A DNA stretch of 64,000 nucleotides. Source: Rhodanobacter sp. C03. GTDB lineage: Bacteria; Pseudomonadota; Gammaproteobacteria; Xanthomonadales; Rhodanobacteraceae. The position numbers and the translations under genes are program-made. Location: contig NZ_MUNT01000001.1 of assembly GCF_002001175.1 (NCBI RefSeq), positions 806,001 through 870,000 on the forward strand, in the 5' to 3' direction. The stretch's first letter is position 1, and the number at the start of each line of letters is the position of its first letter. The notes below the pieces were generated by a model. That model was not told the DNA's origin. It was given only the letters and a program-made list of their open reading frames with translations, and did not search any database. This document shows, piece after piece, positions 17,401 to 28,871 of this stretch.

Positions 17401-18616
17401 CACCTTCAACGCGAACAGCAATGTCGTGCGCTGGACCAGTCGCCTCGATCACACGGCACAACTTTCACTGCAGGCCCCCGCGTTGGGCGAACGTGCCGAA
17501 GTATGGGAAGTACATGCGGCGCCGATGTGGCATGTCGATGCCAAGGGTATGCCGACCAGTGCCAGCAACGACGGCCTGCGTTTCCAGCCCTTGCCCGGCG
17601 AGAGCCTGCAGCTCGCCCTCAGCCAGCCGGTGGCGGTGGCAGGTGACAGCCTTGCCTTCGACAACGTGCAGCTGGCCAGCACAGCAGGCGAGCGTGCCAG
17701 CGAAGTCACGCTGACCCTGCAGGCGCGCAGCACCCGCGGTGGCGAGCACGCGATCAGCTTACCTGCCGGCAGCGAACTGCTGGATGCGAAGCGCGACGAT
17801 GAGTCGATCAATCTTGCCGTGCGCGACGGCAAGCTCGGCCTGCCGCTGTTGCCTGGCGAGCATACGTACACACTGCGTCTGCGTGAGCCGGACGGTGTCG
17901 GCGCACGCATGCGCACCCCGGTATTCGATCTGCACGCGCCGGTGGCGAACATCGACCTCTCGCTGCAGCTGCCGCAGGACCGCTGGGTGCTATGGACGTG
18001 GGGGCCGACGGTGGGACCGGCCGTGTTGTACTGGTCGCAGCTGATCGTGTTGTTGCTGGTGGCGTGGCTGCTGGCACGCTATGCGCCGACGCCGCTGCGC
18101 TTCCAGCACTGGTTGCTGCTCGGGCTCGGTTTCTCCGCCTTTGCGTGGAGTGCGTACGCACTGGTGGTGGTCTGGCTGATCCTGTTGGGAATCCGCGCGC
18201 GCAATACACCTTCGGAATCGTTGGGTACGACGAAGTTCAACCTGCTGCAGCTGGGGCTTGCCGCACTCACGCTATTGGCGTTGACGGTGCTGATCGCCGC
18301 GGTGCCCAAGGGACTGCTCGGGCTGCCGGACATGCATGTGGCAGGTAACGACTCCGGCGCATGGAACCTGCGCTGGTTTGCTGACCAGAGTGACGGCGTG
18401 TTGCCGGTTGGCGGCGTGTTCAGCGTCTCGCTGTGGGTTTACAAGCTGGCCATGCTGGCCTGGGCGCTATGGCTGGCCAACGCGCTGATCGGCTGGTTGC
18501 GCTGGGCCTTCGATGCGTGGACGCGCGGCGGCTACTGGCGCAAGCGTGAGCCGAAGCCGGGCGTGCTGCCGCCGCAACTGCCGCCGTCATCGACGGAGTC
18601 CCCCCACGATGCCTGA
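14450..18616 (+). CDS. Large membrane protein of unknown function, internally duplicated
   Basis: 1388 residues. After a signal peptide (about 1-24, ending LLAQ) comes a beta-rich, presumably periplasmic region (25-460), then a cluster of transmembrane helices (about 470-560), a Pro/Ala-rich linker, and a helix near 705-730. At about 745-765 a second signal-like hydrophobic stretch ends in QAQ, followed by another beta-rich region (770-1175) and a second helix cluster (1183-1370). The second half thus repeats the plan of the first. The ATG at 14450 is chosen for its AGGGAG ribosome-binding site and the signal peptide; the frame is open to 14348. It overlaps prmC by eight bases. I recognise no catalytic motif. 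An envelope-assembly or transport role is a guess from topology only. Confidence 0.8.
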   Translation: MLRRSPRLLGFGLLGLWLLLVTPLLAQDVPPPLRDWQAWVLHDVPQHDCPFLASQMPNGNSYQCAWAGRLTLDAGKDSGRFSLGVHVDAPSWVALPGDQKNWPQQVSANNQPATVLQRSGQPMLWLVPGDYQLQGSLPWVARPAQLRVPATIGLVTLSVDGAAVAHIERNGDQLTLGEAATAQRAADALSLRVYRHLEDGLPATLETQLHFNITGSAREQLLGPVLPGGFVATALSGDLPARLENDGQLRVQLRPGQWTVTLAARSVDPLSKVALKLPAAPWPRQEIWSYADDTTLRNTRVEGNATDASQAGVPDDWSDLPAYVLNDASGLVIEQGNRGDEGGQGDQLHLQRQLWLDFDGDGLSVADHLGGELRHHQRLDVAAPWQLQRATQNGNPLLVTKGANGLSGIELRDRRLNLNAGLRLPAHGGTIPSSGWQVPLEGIDATLHLPHGYRLLGASGADRSPDSWMAQWSLLDLFVVALIALLAGRLLGWPWAVLAAGYLMLALHESDAPLWTLAVVLALALLLRALPEGRLRSTARIAAVSIYALALLWSLPFVAAQLQYALHPQLEQANQSRIVSANFIEPATQDEGYANAAMKQAPPKVIRQMAPAPPAPPTPVEEMSSNAAPSSVVESVDTATSGGLQSVVVTGTLVSASTLVSSQLDSRALIQAGAGTPHWDEGNNYRLGWSGPVTAQQSTRLVIAPAWLVRLLRVLMVALLAALLAKLVSSLLLPLHGRWRDWRSSGVMGAALLALLLMPHGAQAQSMPSQELLNQLRDRLTEAPKCVPACADIAQAQLQVSADALDLELETHVGAPIALPLPQADDALQLSDVSVDGHPNAALTRKYDQLLLRLDRGVHRVSLHYRIEATDSANLHFVVRPQRIVFSGQGWSLDGVDDARPLGDSIALHRVRTASDGQSLPAVQSFPPYVRLTRSLALGVDWVVENQVERIAPQEGGFSTNLPLLPGEHPLGDDAVVKDGCISVTFNANSNVVRWTSRLDHTAQLSLQAPALGERAEVWEVHAAPMWHVDAKGMPTSASNDGLRFQPLPGESLQLALSQPVAVAGDSLAFDNVQLASTAGERASEVTLTLQARSTRGGEHAISLPAGSELLDAKRDDESINLAVRDGKLGLPLLPGEHTYTLRLREPDGVGARMRTPVFDLHAPVANIDLSLQLPQDRWVLWTWGPTVGPAVLYWSQLIVLLLVAWLLARYAPTPLRFQHWLLLGLGFSAFAWSAYALVVVWLILLGIRARNTPSESLGTTKFNLLQLGLAALTLLALTVLIAAVPKGLLGLPDMHVAGNDSGAWNLRWFADQSDGVLPVGGVFSVSLWVYKLAMLAWALWLANALIGWLRWAFDAWTRGGYWRKREPKPGVLPPQLPPSSTESPHDA

Positions 18617-19433
18617 TATTCGCAGCGTGCTGGCCGCAGCCACGCAGCAGCTCGGCGAACGCCTCGATGCCGAGCTGCTGCTGCTGCAAGTGCTGCAGCA
18701 GCCACGCAGCTGGTTGTTCGCGCATGTCGACGACGTGCTGGATACGGACGTCCAGACGGCCTTCGTGGCCCTAGTTGATCGCCGGGTGCAGGGTGAGCCG
18801 GTGGCTTATATCACCGGTTATCGCGGCTTCTGGTCGCTGGAACTTGAAGTCACGCCGGCGACGCTGATTCCGCGGCCGGAGACCGAGCTGCTGGTCGAGC
18901 AGGCATTGCTACGATTGCCGCCAGAGATCGTTTGCCGCGTGGCGGATCTTGGTACCGGCAGCGGCGCGATCGCGCTGGCGATCGCGCATGAGCGTCCGCG
19001 CGCGCAGGTCATCGCCACCGATGCCAGTGCCGCTGCGCTCGCCGTGGCGCAGCGCAATGCGCAAGCCCACGGCATCGGCAACCTCACCTTCCTGCACGGT
19101 GACTGGCTGGCGCCACTGGCCGGCCAGCGTTTCGACCTGATCGTCTCCAACCCGCCGTACATCGAGGCGGCCGATCCGCATTTGGCGCAGGGCGATCTGC
19201 GCTTCGAGCCGGCCAGCGCGCTGGCGTCGGGCGATGACGGCCTCGACGACATCCGCTGCATCGTGCGTGACGCGCGTGGGCACCTGCATCCGGCTGGCTG
19301 GCTGCTGTTCGAACATGGCTGGAACCAGGGCGATGCGGCGCGAGCGTTGTTGCACGAGGCGGGCTATGCGGAACTATTCACCGCGCAGGACCTGGAGGCA
19401 CGTGATCGGGTCAGTGGCGGGCGCTTTGGGTAG
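18609..19433 (+). CDS. prmC: Peptide chain release factor N5-glutamine methyltransferase PrmC (HemK)
   Basis: Methylates the glutamine of the GGQ motif in release factors RF1 and RF2 with S-adenosylmethionine, in the cytoplasm. 274 residues. The N-terminal helical domain carries [18 protein letters not shown] and [11 protein letters not shown], the AdoMet-binding motif is [16 protein letters not shown], and the catalytic/substrate motif is SNPPYIEA, all diagnostic of PrmC. The ATG lies inside the end of the upstream large membrane protein gene (eight-base overlap), implying coupled expression. A REP-type inverted repeat 27 bases after the stop probably ends the transcript. Confidence 0.95.
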   Translation: MPDIRSVLAAATQQLGERLDAELLLLQVLQQPRSWLFAHVDDVLDTDVQTAFVALVDRRVQGEPVAYITGYRGFWSLELEVTPATLIPRPETELLVEQALLRLPPEIVCRVADLGTGSGAIALAIAHERPRAQVIATDASAAALAVAQRNAQAHGIGNLTFLHGDWLAPLAGQRFDLIVSNPPYIEAADPHLAQGDLRFEPASALASGDDGLDDIRCIVRDARGHLHPAGWLLFEHGWNQGDAARALLHEAGYAELFTAQDLEARDRVSGGRFG

Positions 19434-19460
19434 GCCGCTGCGCGTAGGGCTTCTTGGTTT

Positions 19461-19577
19461 TGTGGGAGCGGCTTCAGCCGCGATGCTCTTCAGGTTTTAT
19501 TGCTGCCAAGCGAAAGCACTTGGCTTTGCAATGGCAAATCCAGAGCAAAAGCATCGCGGCTGAAGCCGCTCCTACAG
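19461..19577. repeat. REP doublet (inverted pair)
   Basis: Two REP-like units face each other: the left arm GTGGGAGCGGCTTCAGCCGC plus GATGCT (from 19462) and its near-perfect inverted copy ending at 19577 (GCGGCTGAAGCCGCTCCTAC). They are about 65 bases apart. Each arm is itself a hairpin. The same pair occurs at 36021-36102. It lies between the convergent prmC and dxs genes. Confidence 0.88.
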
Positions 19578-19595
19578 GTCGGAATGGCTGGGATA

Positions 19596-21488
19596 TCAGC
19601 CGATGCTGGCGATGTTCGATGTGGCCAGTTGCGGGAACCGCGCGCGGATCGCGTGACGGATACCGGGCAGGTCGAGGCCGGCCATCGTCAGCACTTCCTC
19701 GCGGCTGCCGTGTTCCAGATAGACGTCCGGCAGGCCGAGATGCAGGATCGGCTTGACGACGCCATGTGCGGCGAAGCACTCGGCCACGGCCGAACCGGCA
19801 CCACCGGCGATCGCGTTGTCTTCCAGCGTGACGAAGGTATCGTGGCTCTTCGCCAGTTCGAGCAGCAGCGCCTCGTCCAGCGGTTTCACGAAACGCATGT
19901 TGACCAGGGAGGCGTCGAGCTCGGCGGCGATCTCCGTCGCCGGCGCCAGCATCACGCCGAAACTGAGGATCGCCAGGCCATGCCCGCGACGGCGCAGCTC
20001 GGCCTTGCCGATCGGCAGGGTGTCGAGTTCCTTGCGCAATGCGGCGCCCGGGCCGCTGCCGCGTGGGTAACGCACCGCCGCCGGACCGTGGTACTGGAAG
20101 CCGGTGCTCAGCATCATGCGGCACTCGTTCTCGTCGGCCGGCGCCATGATCAGCATGTTCGGCAGGCAGCGCAGGAAGCTGAGATCGAAACTGCCGGAAT
20201 GAGTGGCGCCATCCGGGCCGACCACGCCGGCGCGATCGATCGCAAAGGTGACGTCAAGGTTCTGCAGCGCCACGTCGTGGATCGCCTGGTCGTAGGCGCG
20301 CTGCAGGAAGGTCGAGTAGATCGCCACCACCGGTTTGGCGCCTTCGCAGGCCATCCCGGCGGCCAGCGTCACCGCGTGTTGCTCGGCGATCGCCACATCG
20401 AAATAGCGCTGCGGATATTCCTTCGAGAAGCGCACCAGGCCGGAGCCCTCGCGCATCGCCGGGGTGATCCCGAGCAGGCGCTCGTCGGCTGCCGCCTGGT
20501 CGCACAGCCAGTCGCCGAAGATCTCGGTATAGCTGGGTTTGGCCGGCGCGTTCTTCTTCACCAGACCGGCCTGCGGATCGAATGGGCCGACCGCGTGGTA
20601 TTCGATCTGCGCCTGTTCGGCCGGGGCGTAGCCCTTGCCCTTGGTGGTGATCACATGCAGCAGTTGCGGGCCGGGAAGGTTCTTCACCGTGCGCAGCGCC
20701 TGCAGCAGCTGCGGGATGTTGTGGCCGTCGATCGGACCGGTGTAGTGGAAGCCGAGTTCCTCGAACAGTGTGCTGGGCACGAACATGCCCTTGGCGTGTT
20801 CCTCCCAACGCTTGAAAAAGCGGCCGAAGAAGGATTGTTTCGGTATCGCCCGCTTGGCCCGTTCGCGCCATTCGTTGAGGCGGCGGCTGGCCATCGCGCG
20901 CGCCATCACCTTGGTCAGCGCGCCGACGTTCTCGCTGATCGACATGCCATTGTCGTTGAACACCACCAGCATGTCCGGCTCGACGTCGCCACCGTGGTTC
21001 AGCGCCTCGAACGCCATGCCGGCGGTCATCGCGCCGTCGCCGATCACTGCCACGACCTTGCGATGGTCACCCTTGCGCTGTGCGGCGATCGCCATGCCCA
21101 GTGCGGCCGAGATCGAGGTGGACGAGTGGCCGACGCCGAAGGTGTCGTACTCGCTCTCCTCGCGGCGCGGGAACGGCGCCAGGCCGTCCTTCTTCTTGAT
21201 CGTGGTGATCCGTTCACGCCGACCGGTGAGGATCTTGTGCGGGTAGCACTGGTGGCCGACGTCCCATACCAGCCGATCATGCGGCGTGTCGAACACGTGG
21301 TGCAGCGCCACGGTCAACTCGACCACACCCAGGCCCGCGCCGAAGTGGCCGCCGGAGCTGGCTACGGCCTCGATCAGGTACTGGCGCAACTCGTCAGCAA
21401 CCGCGGGCAGTTCGTCATCGGGCACCCGGCGCAGGTCGGCCGGCGTCTCGATCGGAGCGAGATGGGGATAGTGGGAAAGATCGTTCAT
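19596..21488 (-). CDS. dxs: 1-deoxy-D-xylulose-5-phosphate synthase
   Basis: Thiamine-diphosphate enzyme that joins pyruvate and glyceraldehyde-3-phosphate, first step of the MEP isoprenoid pathway; also supplies thiamine and pyridoxal synthesis. 630 residues, normal length. N-terminal [18 protein letters not shown] carries the conserved His, the ThDP site is [16 protein letters not shown] through [11 protein letters not shown], and the C-terminal part contains [18 protein letters not shown] with the catalytic Glu. It is 82 bases from the HNH nuclease gene upstream on the same strand and converges with prmC across a REP pair. Confidence 0.97.
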   Translation of the reverse strand: MNDLSHYPHLAPIETPADLRRVPDDELPAVADELRQYLIEAVASSGGHFGAGLGVVELTVALHHVFDTPHDRLVWDVGHQCYPHKILTGRRERITTIKKKDGLAPFPRREESEYDTFGVGHSSTSISAALGMAIAAQRKGDHRKVVAVIGDGAMTAGMAFEALNHGGDVEPDMLVVFNDNGMSISENVGALTKVMARAMASRRLNEWRERAKRAIPKQSFFGRFFKRWEEHAKGMFVPSTLFEELGFHYTGPIDGHNIPQLLQALRTVKNLPGPQLLHVITTKGKGYAPAEQAQIEYHAVGPFDPQAGLVKKNAPAKPSYTEIFGDWLCDQAAADERLLGITPAMREGSGLVRFSKEYPQRYFDVAIAEQHAVTLAAGMACEGAKPVVAIYSTFLQRAYDQAIHDVALQNLDVTFAIDRAGVVGPDGATHSGSFDLSFLRCLPNMLIMAPADENECRMMLSTGFQYHGPAAVRYPRGSGPGAALRKELDTLPIGKAELRRRGHGLAILSFGVMLAPATEIAAELDASLVNMRFVKPLDEALLLELAKSHDTFVTLEDNAIAGGAGSAVAECFAAHGVVKPILHLGLPDVYLEHGSREEVLTMAGLDLPGIRHAIRARFPQLATSNIASIG

Positions 21489-21570
21489 CTGCGTATTGTT
21501 GGCCCAGCGGCGAGGCGGGGCAAGGGCGATGCCGGGCGGAATCCGGGCGCAAGGGCGCCAAGACCCGCTC

Positions 21571-22170
21571 TCAGGCGGCGTGCGGACGCCGATCGCGCGG
21601 CAGATGGCTGACCAGGAAATCCATCTGATCGGCCAGGATATTGCGGTTGGACAGGATCAGATGCTCGACCCAGCTTGGCCGGTACGGCACTGCCAGGAGC
21701 GGCATGTTGGCCTGCTGCGGAGTGCGGTTGCTCTTCTTCAGGTTGCAGGCGAGGCAGGCGCTGACCACGTTTTCCCAGTTGTCCTTGCCGTGCTTCGAAA
21801 TCGGCAGCACGTGGTCGCGGGTCAGTTCGCCGCGGCTGAAATGATCGCCGCAGTACAGGCACAGATGGCGGTCGCGGGCGAACAACGCGGTATTGGTCAG
21901 TGCTGGGGCAGGATCCACGGCGTGATCGCGGCAGCGGCCGGTACTGGCGATGATCGGATGCAGTTGCATCAGGCTCTGCACGCCATGCAGGCGATTCATG
22001 CCGCCATGCACGGTGAGGCAAGGGTCGCCCAAGGTCCAGGCCACGGCGTCCCGAACATACAAGCAGACCGCCTCCTGCCAGCTGATCCAGTCGAGGATGC
22101 GGCCGGCCGAGTCCAGCGACAGCACGCGGGTCGCGTTGAGATCGGCCTGACCTGGCACTTCCATCAGCAT
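21571..22170 (-). CDS. HNH endonuclease family protein
   Basis: 199-residue protein whose C-terminal half holds a complete HNH module with a structural zinc site: CLYCGDHF, then [19 protein letters not shown], then [11 protein letters not shown]. The N-terminal half (about 1-85) begins [20 protein letters not shown] and matches the widespread housekeeping-like HNH proteins found in many proteobacteria beside unrelated genes, whose biological role is undefined. No restriction, phage or toxin gene is adjacent. It is probably cytoplasmic, and the sequence gives no target specificity. Confidence 0.88.
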   Translation of the reverse strand: MLMEVPGQADLNATRVLSLDSAGRILDWISWQEAVCLYVRDAVAWTLGDPCLTVHGGMNRLHGVQSLMQLHPIIASTGRCRDHAVDPAPALTNTALFARDRHLCLYCGDHFSRGELTRDHVLPISKHGKDNWENVVSACLACNLKKSNRTPQQANMPLLAVPYRPSWVEHLILSNRNILADQMDFLVSHLPRDRRPHAA

Positions 22171-22317
22171 GTAGATCGTCCTTCAGCCTGGGCCTTGAGA
22201 GCGTTTCAGCGATGCGGGATGCTTGTCTGGAGCCAGCATAGACCAATTTCATTGCAAAACGCATGCAAAGGCGATCAGCTGGCCATTTGTGGCAAAGTCG
22301 CGGGCGCGCAGCCGCGC

Positions 22318-22326
22318 TGATATGAT
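22318..22326 (+). promoter_or_regulatory. Candidate extended -10 promoter for the SapC-like gene
   Basis: TGATATGAT fits the extended -10 consensus TGnTATAAT with one mismatch. It is about 84 bases upstream of the GTG start at 22410. No matching -35 box is visible, which an extended -10 does not strictly need. Confidence 0.42.
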
Positions 22327-22409
22327 CAGCAGTCGACACAGACCCGACGCCGGGTTTGGTAGGGGCGCTTCAGTGGTGACCCGGCACGGCGGGGGCAGAG
22401 GTAATAAAC

Positions 22410-23192
22410 GTGGCTGAAGTTCTTTTCTACGAGCACCCGGTACCGCTCAACCGCGCGGAACACAAGGATCTGCGCCTGAAGGGCGTGCCGAACGTGAAGT
22501 TCGCGATGAACGTGCATTCGGTGCCGATCACCGGTATCGAGTTCGCTGTTGCCGCGCGCGATCTGCTGATCGTGTTTGCCGGCAATGACGCGGCTACCGC
22601 CGGTCCGGTGGCCTTGCTCGGCCTGCGTGAGAACGAGAACCTGTTCGTCGATGCCGATGGCCTGTGGGCGCCGAATACTTATGTTCCAGCGTTCGTACGC
22701 CGTTATCCATTCGTGCTGGCGGAGAAGCCGGCCGATCAGGTAGGTGACGATTTCGCCGTGTTCCTCGACGAACGTTACGAAGGCTTCAACACGGCCGAGG
22801 GCGAGCGCCTGTTCAAGGAAGACGGTACTGATAGCGAGATGCTGACCAATGCAGTCGGCTTCCTCAGCGAGTTCCAGCAGAACGTGGCTCGCACCAGGTG
22901 GTTTGTGGAACAGCTCAACAAGCATGACCTGCTGGAGCCGCGCAATGTCCGCTTGCAGAAGGAGGGCAAGGATGGTGCCGAAGGCCAGTCGATCAGCCTC
23001 AATGGTCTGTTCGTGATCAGCGAGAACAAGCTGCGCACGCTGGACGAGAAGACCTCCCATGAGTTCTTGCGTGAAGGTGTGTTCGGCTGGATCTACGCGC
23101 ACCTGCTGTCGCTGGCCAATATCGATCGACTGACCCAGCGCCTGAGCGCACGCGAGTTGGCTGAAGCGGCCGGCAGCGCCACCCGAAACTGA
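22410..23192 (+). CDS. SapC family protein
   Basis: 260-residue soluble protein of the SapC family, named from the S-layer-associated gene of Campylobacter but widespread in Xanthomonadales, where its role is unclear. The N-terminus (YEHPVPLNRAEHKDLRL) followed by PITGIEFAVAARDLLIVFAG is typical, as is the segment YVPAFVRRYPFVLAE. There is no signal peptide or membrane helix. It starts with GTG. The gene stands alone: an extended -10 promoter lies upstream and a strong intrinsic terminator follows at 23254-23285, which suggests a separately regulated, well-expressed single gene. Confidence 0.9.
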   Translation: MAEVLFYEHPVPLNRAEHKDLRLKGVPNVKFAMNVHSVPITGIEFAVAARDLLIVFAGNDAATAGPVALLGLRENENLFVDADGLWAPNTYVPAFVRRYPFVLAEKPADQVGDDFAVFLDERYEGFNTAEGERLFKEDGTDSEMLTNAVGFLSEFQQNVARTRWFVEQLNKHDLLEPRNVRLQKEGKDGAEGQSISLNGLFVISENKLRTLDEKTSHEFLREGVFGWIYAHLLSLANIDRLTQRLSARELAEAAGSATRN

Positions 23193-23253
23193 GTATCGGT
23201 CGGCCGGTGAGCTGCTGTGGCGACGGATGCCGAAACAGGCGATCCGATGCTTG

Positions 23254-23285
23254 AAAAAGATGGTGCGCAAGCACCATCTTTTTTT
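23254..23285 (+). terminator. Intrinsic terminator after the SapC-like gene
   Basis: Stem AAGATGGTGC/GCACCATCTT closed by a GCAA tetraloop and followed by seven Ts. The A-run before the stem makes it usable on both strands, so it also serves the convergent GNAT gene. Confidence 0.92.
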
Positions 23286-23299
23286 GTGCCTGTTTGCGC

Positions 23300-23773
23300 T
23301 CAGCGCACCGACTTGGCCAGCCGCAACAGGTCCGGCGCGTAGCCGGTCGCCTCGTACAGCGCGCGTGCCCGCTCGTTGCCGGGAAACACCGCCAGCGTCA
23401 CCAGCTGGCAATGATGTTCGCGTGCCCAGCCCTCAGCATGTGCCAGCAGGGCCTGACCGACCCCGTTGCCCTCGTGCTGCGGTGCCACGGCCAGATCGGA
23501 GATGTGGCAATTGCTGCGCCCGGTAAAGAAGTCCGCGGTGCGTTGCAGATGAATGAAACCAACCCGTATGCCGTCCGCGTCCTCGGCCACGAACAGGTAG
23601 CTGTTCGCCGGCTGGTCTTCCAGATGGCGCAGCAGGTCGTTGCGGATGCCCTCGACGCATTCGTGCCGGCGTCGCCATGGCGGCAGGGTGAAATCGACGA
23701 AGCGCGGTACCAGCGAGAGGATGAAGTCGTCGTCGTCTTCGGCGAGACGGATCAGCAGGGAAGTGGTGGTCAT
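23300..23773 (-). CDS. GNAT-family N-acetyltransferase
   Basis: 157-residue GNAT. The beta4/motif A region is HISDLAVAPQHEGNGVGQALLAHA, with the acetyl-CoA pyrophosphate loop HEGNGVG, followed by LVTLAVFPGNERARALYEATGY, the usual motif B. The start at 23773 (MTTTSLLIRLAEDDDD) is preferred over an upstream ATG at 23905 because the GNAT first strand begins right there. It converges on the SapC-like gene and shares its bidirectional terminator, and is divergent from the RNB nuclease. The acetyl acceptor is unknown. Confidence 0.87.
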   Translation of the reverse strand: MTTTSLLIRLAEDDDDFILSLVPRFVDFTLPPWRRRHECVEGIRNDLLRHLEDQPANSYLFVAEDADGIRVGFIHLQRTADFFTGRSNCHISDLAVAPQHEGNGVGQALLAHAEGWAREHHCQLVTLAVFPGNERARALYEATGYAPDLLRLAKSVR

Positions 23774-23937
23774 GGGGTGTCGACAGAATGCGGGGGATGA
23801 CCCTGCCGTTTCTACACCCAGCGCGCCAGCCGTGGAAGTCCCGAACGACGCGTGTATATTCCGGGCGGTATGACTATTCGCCGGGGCGATGTGTTGGCCC
23901 TGCACTGCCGACAGGCATTACGCCAGGAAGATCGCCC

Positions 23938-25374
23938 GTGTCGACCACCCGCCGCATCCACGTTCAAGCCGATGATGATGTACTCGCGCAGGGCATGCGC
24001 GAAATCCAGACCGAACTGAAACTGCCGCAGGCGTTTCCAGCAGACGTCGAGGCTGCCGCCGAGCAGGTGGCAGCGAATCCGCGGTTGCCGGAGCTCGATC
24101 GCACCGATATTGCGCTGATCACGATCGACCCGCCTGAGTCGATGGATCTGGATCAGGCGATGTACGTCGAACGCAGTGATGGTGGTTATCGCGTCTACTA
24201 CGCGATTGCCGATGTCGCGGCGTTTGTCACTGCCGGCGATCCGATCGACCTTGAGGCGAACCGGCGTGGCGAGACGCTGTACGGCGCGGATGCCAAGATC
24301 CCGCTGCATCCGAAAGTACTGTCGGAGGGCGCCACCTCGCTGCTGCCCGGTCAGTTGCGTCCGGCCCTGCTGTGGACGATCGAACTGGACAAGAGCGGCG
24401 AGATCAGCAGCATCGACGTGCGACGCGCCCGCGTCAGCAGCCGCGCCAAGCTCAATTACGCCGGTGTGCAGCAGTTGATCGATGCCGGCACCGCCGATCC
24501 GATGTGGGCCGTGCTGCGCGAGATCGGCGAGCTGCGCCAGCAGCGCGAGTTCTCTCGCGGCGGCATCAGCCTGCCGCTGCCCGAACAGGAGATCGACGTG
24601 GTCGACGGGCAGTGGACGCTGTCCTTCCGCGCACGTCTGGCGGTCGAGGACTGGAACGAGCAGATCTCGCTGCTGACGGGCATGGCAGCGGCACAGCTGA
24701 TGGTGCAGGCCAAGGTCGGTCTGTTGCGCACGCTGCCCGAACCCGAAGTGCAGTCACTGCAGCGCTTGCGCATCACCGCGCAGGCACTCGGTATCGACTG
24801 GCCATCGGCGCAGAGCTATCCCGACTTCATCCGCTCGCTGGATCCCACGAAAGACACCCATGTCGCGATGCTCACTGCGTGCACCACGGTGTTGCGCGGT
24901 GCCGGCTACGCGGCATTCAATGGCGAGCTGCCCGCACAGCCGAAGCAGTGGGCGCTGGCGGCGGAATACACCCACGCCACCGCGCCGCTGCGCCGGCTGG
25001 TCGACCGCTACACTGGTGAAGTCTGCGTGGCGTTGTGCGCGAAGCAACCGGTACCGGCCTGGGTACTGGCCGCATTGCCTGGTCTACCTGCCACGATGCA
25101 GGCTTCGGGCCACCGAGCGCGCCAGTATGAGAAGGCCGTACTCGACCTCGCCGAAGCCGAGGTGCTGGCGTCGCGCGTAGGTGAAACATTCGCCGGCGCC
25201 ATCGTCGAGGTTGCCTCCAATGATCCCAGGAAAGGTGTGGTCATCGTGCGCGATCCCGCGATCGAGGCCAGTGTTTCCAGCACGTCCAGCCTGCCGCTGG
25301 GTGCCGATGTCAAGGTGAAGCTGGTCGAGGCGGATCCGGTCAAGCGCACCACGCGTTTCGAGCTGGCGGGATAA
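23938..25374 (+). CDS. RNB-domain ribonuclease (short RNase II/R-like)
   Basis: 478-residue 3'-5' exoribonuclease-type protein with a central RNB domain (about 60-370) but without the usual pair of N-terminal cold-shock domains; a short S1-like tail (about 400-478) is present. The metal-binding signature reads TIDPPESMDLDQA, keeping three of the four conserved Asp residues with Gln at the fourth position, as in the actinobacterial/deinococcal-like RNB subgroup. Starts with GTG, preceded by CAGGAAG; a longer frame reaches 23788 but would overlap the GNAT promoter. Role in RNA turnover is likely; a processive RNase II-like activity is inferred. Confidence 0.88.
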   Translation: MSTTRRIHVQADDDVLAQGMREIQTELKLPQAFPADVEAAAEQVAANPRLPELDRTDIALITIDPPESMDLDQAMYVERSDGGYRVYYAIADVAAFVTAGDPIDLEANRRGETLYGADAKIPLHPKVLSEGATSLLPGQLRPALLWTIELDKSGEISSIDVRRARVSSRAKLNYAGVQQLIDAGTADPMWAVLREIGELRQQREFSRGGISLPLPEQEIDVVDGQWTLSFRARLAVEDWNEQISLLTGMAAAQLMVQAKVGLLRTLPEPEVQSLQRLRITAQALGIDWPSAQSYPDFIRSLDPTKDTHVAMLTACTTVLRGAGYAAFNGELPAQPKQWALAAEYTHATAPLRRLVDRYTGEVCVALCAKQPVPAWVLAALPGLPATMQASGHRARQYEKAVLDLAEAEVLASRVGETFAGAIVEVASNDPRKGVVIVRDPAIEASVSSTSSLPLGADVKVKLVEADPVKRTTRFELAG

Positions 25375-25473
25375 CCGGCCTGTAAGGCGCACCGGCTTCC
25401 ACGGCACGCCGGGTTGAACCAGCGGATGCGATGACTGGCCATGCATTGGCAAGACTGTTGCATGGCCTGTGGC

Positions 25474-25719
25474 ATGAACGATCATGCCTACGACATCTCC
25501 TATCTGCTCGAGTCCGAACTGGTGAAGGCCGATGTGCCGGAGTTGCGGGTCGCCAAGGCGCCGCCGGCACCGCCACCGGTGTCATACCAATCGGCGCTCG
25601 CCGCTGCGCAGGAAGCCATGGCGCGCGAACTCCTCGAGGTCGCCGAAGCTCATGAAGAATTGATCCGGCAGTACCTGCGCTTCAGCAGTGGCTCCCTGCA
25701 GGACCCCTTCGGACAGTGA
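25474..25719 (+). CDS. Small hypothetical protein
   Basis: 81 residues from the ATG at 25474 (MNDHAYDISYLLE); the frame also opens at 25441. It has an acidic start, a Pro-rich hinge (APPAPPPVSY) and a C-terminal amphipathic helix (AMARELLEVAEAHEELIRQY). No domain recognised. It lies 99 bases after the RNB gene and is followed by a bidirectional terminator at 25846-25875, which supports a real transcript. Function unknown. Confidence 0.5.
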   Translation: MNDHAYDISYLLESELVKADVPELRVAKAPPAPPPVSYQSALAAAQEAMARELLEVAEAHEELIRQYLRFSSGSLQDPFGQ

Positions 25720-25845
25720 GGCATGCCGGTGGTTGTCGGTGATGCCGCACTTGAGCCAAAGATGACCAAGTTCGACACATCGTTCCGGGGCCGGCCGAAC
25801 CCGGTAGCTTTCTGTCGAACGTCGCTGCCTGTCAGTGCTGTCAAG

Positions 25846-25875
25846 AAAAAGCCCGGGCTTGCCCGGGCTTTTTTT
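25846..25875. terminator. Bidirectional intrinsic terminator
   Basis: AAAAAGCCCGGGC, TT, GCCCGGGCTTTTTTT: an eight-base GC stem flanked by an A-run and a T-run, placed between the plus-strand small gene and the end of the minus-strand acyl-CoA dehydrogenase. Confidence 0.93.
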
Positions 25876-25898
25876 GTTGCCCATGTTCGGGCGATGTC

Positions 25899-27674
<1,776 letters not shown>

Positions 27675-27717
27675 GGTGATTCCTTTGGTGAAAGGTGGCG
27701 TCGTGTAGAAGGCGATG

Positions 27718-28200
27718 TCAGCGATAAGTGTTGGGGATGCCCGGCACCGGCGAGAGCCAGTCGTTGCCGTTGAAGTCGAAATCGCGCGGCTGCTTTTCCT
27801 GCTCCGGCTTGGCGTTGGTGCTGCCACTGATGCGGTAGGCGAGCGAACCGGCGCTGCCCTTGCCCGCGATGGCCTGCAGTGCCGCGCTCATCGGCGCCGT
27901 GGGCAGCACATCGAGCTGGATCACATCGCCGGCGAGCGCCGGGATGTCGCGCTCGAAGGTGGTGTGCAGGCGGATCGGCACCAGTTCGGCGATCTGCAGC
28001 CGGCCATCGAGCGACTTGAAATCCATCTCGCCGTAACTGTTGTTCTGGATGCGCACGGTCAGCTGCCACTGGCCGCCTGGCCGCACCACCAGCTGCTGGA
28101 TACTCAGCGTAGGCGGGTAGACGCTTTTCTTTTGTGGCCCGCAAGCGGTCAGGCCGGCAGCGAGCATGGCAAGCAGAAAGCCGCACAACAGTCGTTTCAT
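27718..28200 (-). CDS. Hypothetical lipoprotein
   Basis: 160-residue predicted lipoprotein: MKRLLCGFLLAMLAAGLTAC gives a signal peptide with lipobox LTAC (Cys 20). The mature part is beta-rich (LSIQQLVVRPGGQWQLTVRIQNNSYGEMDF), reminiscent of LEA-2/WHy-like beta-sandwich modules, but the similarity is only visual. It is 43 bases upstream of the acyl-CoA dehydrogenase on the same strand. Function unknown, likely in the cell envelope. Confidence 0.75.
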   Translation of the reverse strand: MKRLLCGFLLAMLAAGLTACGPQKKSVYPPTLSIQQLVVRPGGQWQLTVRIQNNSYGEMDFKSLDGRLQIAELVPIRLHTTFERDIPALAGDVIQLDVLPTAPMSAALQAIAGKGSAGSLAYRISGSTNAKPEQEKQPRDFDFNGNDWLSPVPGIPNTYR

Positions 28201-28322
28201 GGCCGTTCCTCAAACGATTGTTTGAATCTTAGCCCAGCTGGCATGACAAAGTCAGCGGCGGTTCCCATCGCGCGGTGCAGCGGGCATCATCGTGGGTCCG
28301 TTCCCAGCCAGCAGAAGCCTTC

Positions 28323-28790
28323 ATGACCCGTCGTATCACTGCCCGCCGTTCGCCAATCCACGGCAACGGTGTATTCGCCACCGCCCCGATCGCCAAGGGC
28401 GAGGAAATCATCGAGTACAAGGGCAAGCTGCTGACCCATGCCGAAGCCGACGATCTGTATGGCGACGGCGGCGAGACCGGCCACACGTTCCTGTTTACCC
28501 TCAACGACGACTACATCATCGACGCCAACCAGCACGGCAACAGCGCGCGCTGGATCAACCACAGCTGCGCACCGAACTGTCGCGCCGTGGTCGAGGAAAG
28601 CGCCAGTGGCGATCCGCGCAGGGACCGGGTGGTGATCGAGACGATCCGTGCGATCAAGCCCGGCGACGAACTCACATACGACTATGGCATCGTGCTCGAA
28701 GTACCGCACACCGCGCGCCTGAAGAAGCTGTGGGTGTGCCTGTGCGGTTCGCCGAAATGCACCGGTACCCTGCTCAAGTCCAAGCGCTAG
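28323..28790 (+). CDS. SET-domain protein-lysine methyltransferase
   Basis: 155 residues, almost entirely a SET domain with a post-SET tail. Motifs: GNGVFATAPIAKGEEIIEYKG (SET-N), ARWINHSCAPNC (AdoMet-binding RFINHxCxPN type), GDELTYDYG (catalytic Tyr region), and CLCGSPKCTGT, a post-SET zinc-type CxCx4C tail that pairs with the Cys of NHSC. Such compact SET proteins occur in Xanthomonadales, chlamydiae and some other bacteria; an origin by transfer from eukaryotes has been proposed for the family. The start at 28323 is chosen because the domain begins five residues later. The substrate protein is unknown. It stands alone upstream of the RDD/MoxR operon. Confidence 0.9.
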   Translation: MTRRITARRSPIHGNGVFATAPIAKGEEIIEYKGKLLTHAEADDLYGDGGETGHTFLFTLNDDYIIDANQHGNSARWINHSCAPNCRAVVEESASGDPRRDRVVIETIRAIKPGDELTYDYGIVLEVPHTARLKKLWVCLCGSPKCTGTLLKSKR

Positions 28791-28871
28791 TCAGCGGTCA
28801 AAATTCGCTTCTATACTCGTCCTCGTTGCCCGACATGGGGGAGGGCAACGAGAACAGCAACAGGGGGAGTG

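Noticed and set aside
19500-21611. 703-codon plus-strand frame opposite dxs
   Set aside because: dxs on the minus strand has complete motifs; the opposite frame is rich in His/Arg/Gln and lacks protein features.
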